Origin: Spirochaetes bacterium GWB1_60_80
GTDB lineage: Bacteria > Spirochaetota > Spirochaetia > Treponematales > UBA12059
Length of the DNA: 64,000 bases
Assembly: GCA_001829185.1 (NCBI GenBank)
Contig: MIAR01000046.1
Location: forward strand, 62,001 to 126,000
Direction: 5' to 3'
The translations under genes and the position numbers were made by a program. A model generated the notes under the pieces. That model was given only the letters and a program-made list of their open reading frames with translations. It had not been told where the DNA came from and did no database searches. Positions within the stretch are counted from its first letter, which is position 1, and each line of letters starts with the position of its first letter. Of this stretch, positions 32,846 to 44,800 are shown one piece after another.

Positions 32846-35800
32846 ATGAACACGACGAAAACCACTATTGCCAAGCGCGGCGCTTCCCTGGCTCGCGGCT
32901 TGCTGTTGACAGCACTGGTGGTATTCCTGTCCACCTGTGACATCCCCTTCGGCCTGGGTAGCCAGGTTGACACTGGCGCGCCACGGGTAACTATCGATAC
33001 ACCGACCAGAAACGGCTATTATAAAGGCCAGATCGTCATTTCCGGTACGGCAACCGACGATATCGAGGTAGCCCGCGTCCAAGTCATCGTCAAACGCGGC
33101 ACCACCATCGTCAAAGATATCGACGCCGCCATCAGCGGCGAAACCTGGACCTACAGCCTGGATACCGGCGATGGCAGCCTGGACGGCGAACTGACCGTCA
33201 CGGCCAACGCCATCGACGGCTTCGGCAAGGCCACCGAGACCATCATCCCCATTTTTGTGGACAATACGCCGCCGACGGTGCTGGTGACCAGTCCGGTAAC
33301 GCTTAACTCGGTTATGACTGATTACATCGACCTCAAGGGCGAAGTTTACGACCAGTCACCAGTTAGCCTGGTGGAAGTCGAACTGTTGAACCTTGACGGC
33401 ACGGTATTGGCTGGCCCTACCCGGGCCGACGGCACCAATACCTGGGCCATCCGTTTCCTGCTCAAAGACACCATTGCCGGCCTACCCCTACCCGGCGAGG
33501 GTACTAGGGCTTACAAGTATCGGGTATACGTTACCGATGGCTCAGGCAACCGTAACAGCTACTACTTTCACCGCACCGGCATCATCGCCCAGAAAAATTC
33601 GACCGCCCCATTCCCGTCGATGGACGAGATCGGCCGCATTGACCAGAATAATCTGGATGGTGACAGTGGTATCACGGTGGCTGAACTGGAATCAATCCGC
33701 CTGATCAGTATTGCCAATTATGCCGGCTTTACCTATGATCCTGACCCGCAGATCGATTTTCAGTTTACCAATATAGTTCGTATCGCCGACTCGGGCTCGG
33801 CGGAAATCAACCTTCTGGCTCCGAATTCAAAAATCACCGGCCTGATCACGCCACCACCGGAATCCGGCGCCGTCGAAGAAAGCAGTGTTGTCGTCAGGAT
33901 TTACGAGTACCTGACCGAAAACCTGATTACAGAAATCAGCCAGTCCAGCAACCCGGGCAACCTGACCATGTTACCAGTGTCTTCCTCCATCAGTTTCGCC
34001 ATCGCCCTCAAGGATGGCGTTGTCGACCTGGCTTCCAATAAATACAAAATGACTATCAGTGCCGCAACCGATACTGGCATTACTAAAACCAGCAATATGG
34101 AAGAATTTACCATCGACGCCGAAGCGCCGATGTTCGAGGAAAGCAACCTCGATCCGGATTTACCGGATAGTCAATACCAGAACGCCCCCTTCTCCATGCG
34201 CTTCTCAGGCTCGCACTCCACAGCTCTGGTTAAGATCGAAATTTTCCAGTCATTCGAAGGCGGCGCTTTTGTTGCCATACCCGAAATAGATTTACCTGAT
34301 ACTATTTCCTTTGCCGACCAACTAAGCGTCGCCCTGCCATTTGGCACCACCACCAACGGCCGGTACAATTACCGCGCCATCCTGCACACTGTCAGCGGCA
34401 AGACCACTACCATCTTACGTTCAGTTACCTACGATACAGTCGCACCGGTAGTTACTATCAATAGTTTTAACAGTTTCGTGCCATCGACTACCAGTGTAAA
34501 CGGAATGGTTGAATTCTACGCCACCAGTTCGGAAAAGTACGGCATTGAAGAAACCAAATATTATATTACGTTGAATGACAGCGCCCCGGCTTTCGACGCG
34601 GTAGTCGGCGGCAACATAGTGCAAATCCTGGCCAACCAGGAAATTGACACCACCAGCTTGCCTGACAGTTCTACGTATTATTTGTGGGTACTCACCCGTG
34701 ACCTGGCTGGAAACCTGGGGAGCAACACTGTAGATATGTCCTTTGATGTCGACCAATCGACCGACCGGCCGACAATCAATCTGACCAGTCTGGATAACGG
34801 CATCATCCTCGAGACGGCCGTTAACCAGGACGACAACCTGCTGGTGCTCGGCGGCAAAATCTCCGGCAGCATCAGCGATGACGACGGCGTGGCCGCGGCC
34901 TGGCTGGAGATCGACCTCAACCACAATACTAACTTCGACGGCGGCGCGGAGCGCATCGCGCTTACCTTGTCCGGCTTCGGCACCACCAAGACCTTCGACT
35001 ACGCGGTCAGTGGCCTGACCGAAGGCACCTACAGCTTCCGCATCGACGCCACCGATACCAACGCCACCCCGGTTCATAATACTGTTTTCGCTAATCCGGT
35101 CTGGTTCGGCTACGACACCGCCACCCCGACCGTCGTCTTCAACCCGAACGCCACCGACAGCAATCCGGTCGGTCCCTACCGCAATGCCGACTTCACCGTG
35201 CAGGGCACGGTCCAGGATACCGCCGGCATCGCCATGGTCGAGTTCAGCCTCGACAACGGCAGCAGCTGGACGGATCTGGGTATTACCGCCGCCGCTGGCG
35301 CTGTACAACCCTGGACGCGGACCATCGCCGCCGCCGCCAACAACGGCGCCAAGAAACTGATTATCCGCGCCACCGACGACTACGGCCGCACCAACCAGAA
35401 TACCGCCGTGGACGCGACCATCGACACCGTCAACCCGACTGTCGGCCTGACGCCGATCAGCGGCTACATCGACACCTTGCTGAACATCGATGGCACGGCC
35501 GTTGATGCCACCAGCCAACTGGCGGCAACCATGGAATATTGCGTTGACCTCAATGGCAACGCCGTCGCCGATGACGGCTGGACGGCCTTCCCGGCCGGCG
35601 CCAGCTGGTTCAAATCGGGCATCGTCACCTCCGGGCTGGCCGAAGGCGCCGGCAAACTGATTTGGATCAGAATCAGCGACCGGGCCGGCAACCAGGCCAG
35701 CACCAGCGGCACCTTTACGGTCGACCATTTCGCCCCGACCATCGCGGTGGACGTCGCCTTCGACGGCGCCGTCTACCGCAACGGCGAATTTACCATCAAC

Positions 35801-38800
35801 GGCACGGTCACCGACACCAACCTCGGCGCCAGCCCCATCGCCGTCACCGCCACCCGCAACAGCGTCGCCCATGCCCTGACCAATCCGCTAACCAATGGCA
35901 CCACCTGGTCGCGGCTGATTAACCTGGCCGGCGAAGGCAACTATGAAATAACCATCACGGCTACCGACCAAGCCGGCCGCACCAGCACCGAGAAACGGAC
36001 TATCATCGTCGACACCGTCGATCCGACGGTCAGCATCACCAGTTTCGAGTCCTATGCTACCGGCAGCAAGGTCAACGGAACCGTCAGCTTCAGCTCGGTC
36101 AGTTCCGACGCCAACGGCATCGATGATACTAAATATTTTGTCACTACTGCCGCAACCGCTCCGGCCTACGGCGCCACGGTAGATGGCACCATCGTCGTCC
36201 GGATTCTGGCTGGCGCGTCCATTGATACCACCACCTTGACCGACCTGGGCACCTACTACCTATGGGTAGTGGCGCTCGACAAGGCCGGCAACGATGGCGC
36301 CAACGCCACTAGCCTGAGTTTCCAGGTCGACCAGTCAACCGATCGGCCAGTGGTCAGCCTAACCAGCCTGTCGGCCGGTATCATCAGCGAAGGAGCCGTC
36401 GACAAGGACAACAACTTGCTGGTGCTCGGCGGAAAAATCTCCGGCAGCATCACCGACGACGACGGCGTGGCCGAAGCTTGGCTGGACATCGACCTCAATC
36501 ACAACACTACCTTCGACGGCGGCGCGGAGCGTATTGCCCTGACTCTGTCTGGCTTTGGCAAGACCAAAACTTTTGACTACGCCGTTAGCGGTCTGGCCGA
36601 AGGAACCTATAAATTCCGCATCGACGCCCTGGACAGCAACGCCACCGCCATCCATAACACCCCGTTTGCCAATCCGGTCTGGTTTGCTTACGATATTTCC
36701 CTCCCCAGCGTCGTCTTCAACAATCTCGACAGCCTGGGCGTCGCTATCGGCGCCTACCGCAACGCCGATTTTACGGTCGAAGGAACGGTTCAGGATACCT
36801 CGGGCATTACCAAGGTCGAATTCAGTCTGGACAACGGCGGCAACTGGAGCGATCTCAGCCTCAGCACGACTACCAACCTAGCTCTCGATTGGGATTACCC
36901 GATCGACGCCGCGGGCAATAACGGTACGGTCAACCTGATCGTGCGAGCCACCGACCGTTACCTGCGCACCAATCAGAATAGCGCTATTGCCGTTACCGTC
37001 GATACCTTGATTCCGACGATGACCGTGACGGCCTTCGCGCCGACCTATTACGCCGACACTGGCCTAGCCATCAGCGGCACGGCCGTTGACGCCAACAGCG
37101 GTTTGTCGCTGCTGGAGTATTGCGTCGACCTCGATGGCGACGCCACCGCCGACGATGGCTGGTTCGCCCTGAATGGAACCGCCAGCTGGTATAAAAACGA
37201 TATCGCCGCCAATCTCCTGGCTGAGGGCGCTGGCCGCGCAGTTTGGATCCGCGCCACCGACATGGCCGGCAACGTCTCCGTACCGGAACTGCGTACCTTC
37301 ACCGTCGACCATGGCGCTCCCGTCATCGCGGTCGACGCCGCCTTCGACGGCTCGGTCTTCCGTAACGCCGCCTTTACGCTCAACGGCACCGTCAGCGACG
37401 GCAACCTGCCGGCCAGTCCGATCAGCATCACCGCCAAGAAAGACGGCGTGGCCCATACCCTGACCAACCCGATTAGCAACGGCGCCACTTGGTCGCGCTT
37501 GATCAACCTGAACGGCGACGGCGTCTACGTCTTCACCATCACCGCCGTCGACGCCTTCAGCCGCTCCAGCTCGGTAGAACGCACCGTAACGGTGGACAGC
37601 TCGCAGCCGAACCTGGAAATCACCTCGGTACTGCCCATCCTGAGCGGCGCCAACGTCAACGGCGTCATCACCTTGGCCGTCAACACTTCCGACAGCAATG
37701 GCCTGACCGGCGTCAAATACTTCCTGCGCACCGACGCCAGCACGCCAGCTTACGGCGACGCCATCGCCGCGCCAACCAGCGGAAACCTGTCCGCGCCTTA
37801 CTCGGTGCAAATCGACACTACCCTGCTGACTAACAGCACCGCCTACACTCTCTGGGTGATAGCCCGCGACCGGGCCGGCAACGACCGGCTGGTATCCACC
37901 ACCATCAACGTCAACCAGACCTCCGATACGCCCAGCGCAGCCATCGAAAGCCCGTTGTCCACCGAACAGCTCGGCGTCGACCGCCGCCTGCGCGGTTCGT
38001 TTAGCGACGATGACGGCGTGGCCTTGAGCGGCGCGGTTCTCTATATCCGCAAGCTCGGCGCGCCGACCTATACCGCTCGTAACCTTAACGTCACCGGCAG
38101 CGCCGGCCAGCAGGTAGCCTGGACCTACGACGCCACGACCGACGTCACTACCAACGGCGACGGCACCTACCAAGTCTATCTGGTGGTGGCCGATAATGCC
38201 GCCGTCAAGCTGGGCAAGGGTTCGGTCAATTATACGACCGCCGTCCAGACCTTCGTCTACGACGTCAATCCGCCGAACGTTTCGGCCATCTCCGCCGCGC
38301 CGGTGCAAGGCGCTTACGCGGCCGCCGACGTGGTCACCCTGACATGGACCGCTCTTGATAGTTCCGGCATCGCCAGCCAGGACATCGATATCGACGGCGT
38401 CAGCACCGGCCTGGGCGCCATTACCAATCCGTCGGGCGACAACTTCCAGGCCATTTACACCGTGCCCTCCAGTGGTTTGACCTCCGGCAACAAGACTATA
38501 ACCTTGATCACGGCCGACGGCACCGGCCGGGCTACCACCCGCACCCTGACCATCCTGGTGGACATCGACCCGCCGGAGGTGGAAAACGCCTACACCGTCA
38601 ATCCGGCCTTCGTCGGCTCGACGCCTAACGGCGCCTTCGAGTTGAAGGGTACCGCCTACGACAACCGTGGCTTGACCACCGTCGCCGTGGCCTTGTCCAC
38701 CGACGGCACCAATTACGGCTCGTACACCAATGCCACCCTCAGCTCCGGGAACTGGACCTTGGCCATCGCCGATTCAGCCAGCCTGATAGCCGGCGCCGGC

Positions 38801-41800
38801 ACCCTGTACTTCCGGGTCATGGCTACCGACAGCGCCGACAATACCAGCGTGGTGCGCGAATTCAGCCAGGCCGTAAACCAGGCGGCCGATAAACCGGTAG
38901 TCACCCTGATCAGCCCGGTCGACGCCTCCAGCTACGGCACCACGGTCCAGATCTCCGGCACCGCCACCGATGACGACAATCTGGACGGCGTCAGCCCGCT
39001 CGACGCCGACGCCATCGAAATCCAGTACTGGGGACCATTGCCAGCCACTACGCCGACCACGGTCAACCCGACCATTTCCGGTACCGGCAAGAATGCCAAT
39101 TTCAACTACTCGCTTAGCGGATTGGCTTCGGGCGACTTTGTGGTTCAGTCTCGGGCCCGCGACAGCAACAACCTGTGGGGCGACTGGTCGACCCAGGCTG
39201 GTTTCACGGTCAACGCCGGCGCGCCGAACCTCAGCCTGGCCACGGTGGTCGATACTTTCCGCAACAACGCCAGCCTCAGCCTTTCGGGCACCGTATCCGA
39301 CGGCCAGGGCGTCCAGTACGTCCGCGTGCGCATCAATGGCGCCGGCTGGACCGATGCCACCGGTACCAGCGCTTGGGGCGCCGGTAACGTTTCCGACACT
39401 TGGTCGGCTACCATCAACCTCGGCTCGGATGGACTCAAGACCATCGAGATCATCGCCGCCGATATGGGCGACTTCATCGCCAACCGCCAATTGACGACGA
39501 CCCTTGACGCCACGCCGCCGGCCGGCAGCTTCGACACGCAGTTCCGCGACGATCCGTCGGGCTCATACCTGGTCACCACCGCGCTCAACAAAGTGGTGCG
39601 CATCACCGGCACCGTCACCGAACTCAACCTGGCCGATACCAACCCGGTGGAAATCTCCATCGCTGGTGGCGGCTATGTTCCAGTCAGCGGCACCTTCGTC
39701 TGGTCTTATGTCTGGGACACCACCAGCCTGGGCAACGCCGACTATGAACTGCGCCTGCGCATTACCGACAAGGCCGGCAACGTTACCGCCAGCGTGATCA
39801 AAACGGTTACCACCCAGCAGTCAGCCGATGTGCCGCAGATCAGCCAGGCCTTCGTAGCCGCCCCGACCGCCAACGACGCCGGCAATAACCTGCTGGGCGC
39901 CTTGCTTAAGGTTTCCGGTACCATCAGCGACGACGACGGTTTCCTGGCCGGCGCCGTCAATCTCTACCTTGACGGCTCGGCCACCCCGATTGCCGCCACC
40001 AATACCACCGGCACCACGGCCACCTGGGATTATACCTGGGGCAGCCTGGCGCAGGGCCAGCATTACTACAGTATCCAGGCCACCGACCGCAACGGTCAGG
40101 TAGCTAGCCTCGGCCCAACCTACTTCCTGGTCGATACCACCAATCCAGCCCTGACAGTCAATAGCCCCACCGCTGGCGCCAAGGTTCTGGCCGGCACGCT
40201 GACCATCAGCGGCAGCGCCACCGACGCCGGTGGATTGGGCGCCTTGCCCTTGTCCATCAGCCTACGCCATTCCTCCGGAGCCAGCAGCCTGCTACACAAC
40301 CTGAATTACACCCCGACCCTTGCCGGCAACAACTTCAGCCAAAATGTCACCATCGACGGCAACTCTCTGGATGGCACCTTGTTTATCGACTTCGTGCTGA
40401 CTGACCGGGCCGGCAAGCAAAACAGCCTGACCCGCGCCATCACCATCGATACGACAGGGCCGGTTCTCAACCTGACCTATCCAAGTTCAGGCGCCTACAT
40501 GAATGGCTTCGTTTCCTTCACCGGCACCGCCGATGACCTCAATGGCCTGTCCGACGTCACCCTGCAACTGCTGGCCCCCGGCACCTACTTGCCGGTTGCC
40601 ACTATCGCCCGTTCCGGCAGCACCCTCTCCAGTTGGGAATTCCCCTTCAATCTGGAGAGTTATGCCACCGCCACCTACGGCGTGGACGTCAACGCCGATG
40701 GCAAGCTCTTTAAAGTTCTGTTCCGCCTAACCGCCACCGACCAAACCGGCAATGTGGTGGAATACAAAGTTAACAACCCGACACAAAACGACTGGCCTTT
40801 CTTCTACATCGACCTGGACGGCGACAAACCCAGTATCTCGGTTACCCAGCCCAGTAATGGCGCCAACATCGGCGGCATCGTCAACATGTTCGGATCAAGC
40901 TCGGACGATGACGGCCCCGTCATGCGCGTTGAAGTCCAGATCGACTTCAATGGCGACGGCGACTTCACCGACACCCGGGACCTGGATGGCCTCGGCGGTA
41001 TCCAGACCGGCGGCACGCCGGAGAGTTACGTCATCGGCTCGGATACCTTCAACGTCACTGTCGGCGACATCGCCCATCCCTGGGAGGACGAGTCTTCCTG
41101 GTACCCAGTTTCGGTTACCAATAACAGCTGGTCCTTGGAACTAAACGTAACTGGCGATCTGTACTCCGCCAACACCGGGGGAACTGGCTACCTCAACATC
41201 CGTACCCGCAGCCGCGATATGTACGGCTTGCCCAGCGAGATTTCCACCCGTACCATCTTCCTGGACGAGACTTTCCCGCGCATCGAGAACGTGGTTCCGG
41301 ACGACAAATCCTACCAGAGCGGTCATTTCGACTTGACGGTTGACTTTGGCGACAACGTCAACCTGAACCTGGCCGACAAGTCCGCCATCCGCGTTAACAT
41401 CAATAAGTCCGGGTACACCACCTTAGTGCCGGGCGCCAATTCCGGCCCGGGCTGGTCCGGCACCCTGACGGCCGCCTTAGGTACGCCGCAGTACGGCTAT
41501 GACCTAGCCCTGGATATCGACACCGACTTCTTCTTCAACAACGCCTCTGGCATTTTTTACGTGGATCTCTACGTTAAGGATCAGTCGGAATACGTCAACC
41601 AGCGCGGCTACACCTACTATATCGACAACCAAGCGCCGACCAGTGGTTGGTCAGACCGCCCCGGCGCGCCGGATGGCCTCAACCTGCGCAATGGCCAGGT
41701 CCGCATCAACAACAACCCGCTGTATGACTACGCCTTCCTGGAAGGCAACTATCTTGACTCGGGTGTGGTGTCCGGCGTGGACCGCGTCGAAGTCTACTTC

Positions 41801-44800
41801 GTCAAAACAGGGACAGTCCGCCGCATAAAAGGTGCCACTGGAAGCTTGGCTGCCCTGAATACCAGCGCGGTGCAGCTTGAAACCTACGACGAGGGAACCG
41901 GTATCTGGAGCGACCCGCCCCTTGCCACGACCCTGCCCTATGCCCAGCACAGTGATCCGGGTTTCGGCAATGATTACGTCATTCGTATCGATCGTGCTAC
42001 CGAGATGAGTTCCATCTCGACCGGCGCCGATTCCGACCTTGACGGCTTCTTTGAGTTCATGGGGCTCGATGGCGGCGCCCAGCGCTTCCGCGCCTACTTT
42101 AACAGCCAATATCTGCCTGATGGTGAGATCGATATTCACTATGTCGTCTACGATATGGCTGGCAATTCCACCCACTGGGTACGCCGTGGCTTCATCGCCA
42201 ACAACGGCCCGTCCTACAGCCGCATCCGGATCGGCTCCGACTACAACGCCAGCGATACAGTGGTAGATATTGGCGGCTCGGTTACCGAGATTGTCGATTA
42301 CTTCTACCCGACTGAAAGCATCGATCGTTTGGCCGATGACGAACCGGTCACCATCAAGAATGGCAAGCTCTATTTCGCCGTCGAATCAACCGACCCCAAC
42401 GGCACCATCCAGAGTACCGTCATCAATGTGGTCGACCCCAGCCCGGGTAGCAAGGGAACCCTGACCACCTTCAGTGGCGCCACTGGCGGTAACGTGGCCA
42501 TCAATCCGCTTACCCCCATCGCCATCACCATCGGCTCGGCCCAATTCCCGTCGGCAGGCATCTATTACCTAGAAGTAGCCGTCAAGGACAATGATTTGAT
42601 CGCTTCGCGGCGGACGTTGGTGATCAACGTCTTGGCAACCGTTGACACTGATATTCCGACCTTGACGCCGATTGCCATGACTCAAGCCAACGCCATTCCG
42701 CTTGATGCCGGCAATGCCTTGGGGCATCTGGAAATGCAGACCGGAACCGACCCGACAGCCTGGACTGCGATCAGTACGGCTTACGGCAGTGACAATGATC
42801 CGAAGGCCTCCGGTGAAATCAACCTTAAGGGTACGGTCTTCGACAACAACCGCATTACCAGCCTGGACGTTACCGCTGAGGGCGTCGGCACCAACCTGGT
42901 TATCGCCAATTGGGTCGGCGGACAATTGGTCAGCGCTGATCCTGCTCGCCTGACCATCGACAGCCAGGGCCTGACTGAGGCTGGCCATACCGTTACCTTC
43001 ACCTACCGCTGGAATACCGCCTTGGTAACCAATTCAGCCGGTCTGGACAAGACAGTGGCCTTCCGCGCCACCGATGCCGCCACCCTGAACTCGGCGGCCC
43101 ATACCGCCCTGCGCTTTGACGTCGTCCCCTATATATCGGGCATCACTACCACCCAAATCACCAATGGCGGCATCACGGCCAGGAACCTGCGCGCTGTATC
43201 CGGGCGCTATTCAATCAAGACCGGCAGCACCGCCGACTTCGTCACCATCAGTGGCTTCAACCTGCGGCCTATCGCCAATGGCGTCCGGCTGTCTTCGGCC
43301 ACTTACCCCAGCGGCGTCACCGGCACCACCTTGCGCGGCGCGGCCATGACCTTCCAGGCTGCGGCTTCGCCCTACACCACGTTGATGGTAAGCAACACGG
43401 CCACCGCCTCCGGCTACGTGAACGTCATCACCGGTACAGTGGGAGTGCCATTGCCAACGGTCAACAACCTGAACGATAATACCATGGCGCACAACCAGGA
43501 ACCTGACACCAACAATGGCCTAGTCACCTTGCACGACGACCGTTACGCCAACTTCTTCACAGTCACCAACACCGGCATGACGACCAGCCTCTTCCCGCAG
43601 ATGATCATGGATGTCGACACGCCGGTCTTCGGCTACATTCAGGGCAGCGCGGCCAATGACTTGCAGGTGCGGCGTGGTTCCACCTCGGGTGGTTCCATCG
43701 GCTTGGTTCGCATCCTCTCGGCTGACGGCTTGGGCATGGCACGCGACGATTCAGGCTTCTACCACATGGCCAGCGTCAACAACTTCGCCCAGGGGCGCAT
43801 GATCTACCTGTACAACCGCTTCGAGACCCTTTACGCCAACGGTGGCCGTTCCAACCCATACTGGTCGGGCAGCACGGCCGAAAGCTCGACCAATACCGGT
43901 AACAACGCCCTGGACATGGACAGCGTCGATTTCTCCAGCCGCTTGCTCAGCCGCTACCAGAACATCCAGATGATCGCCCGCGGCAACAGCAATACCGCTG
44001 GACAATACAGTCGCGTCTATATGGCTTTCTATGACGATCTTACCGGCCAGGTCATCTTCCGCAACCTGCGCGTCGGCCAGGGAGCTGCCGGCTATGATAT
44101 GTACAACGATGGCGGATTGCGCCGTACCAATTATGCCGAAGCCCCCGGTACCGTAACCGATGACGGACGCAAGATCGTCACTGCAAATGGTAGCCCGCAC
44201 TTGGCCATGGCGGTAACGGACAATAACGTCGTGGTCATCGTCTTCTACAATCAGGTGACCGGTTATCTCAATCTGGTATACTCGGCCACCGTGGCTGGCG
44301 GTGCGACCGCTGCGCCCATCGACCTGGCCAATCCGGTTACGGGCGCGGTCTATTGGTCCACGCCACAGCAGATCGGCCAGCAGTACACCGGCTGGTATCT
44401 GTCGATGGCCATGGAGAACGACGGCAATACCGGAACGCCGGACGCCATCCACCTCGCGGCCTACGATTCGGCCACGGCCGACCTGCGCTACCTCTACCTG
44501 AGCGATTACACCGACGCGACGGCGGATGTCGCCCGTATCGATGCCATGAACTCCGTCGGTATCTACACCGATATCAAGGTTCGGGCTGGCGTGCCGTGGA
44601 TCTCTTATTACAACAATTCGGAAAATGGTACCCGCGATTCGATCCGCTTAACCAGATTCAATGGCGTACCGGCTACTGCGGTAACGGATGGCGCCAATCT
44701 CAACGGAACCGTTACCGGTAACTGGGAATACATGACCGTACCGGTGAACTCTGCGCCCGTCGGCGGCAATACCAAATTCCTGAAAACCAATTTGGGTTTC

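Noticed and set aside
34421-35872. Long minus-strand open frames within the giant gene (also 37064-38308)
   Set aside because: They are shadow frames produced by high GC and Gly/Asp/Thr-rich repeats, with valine/glycine/aspartate-only composition.
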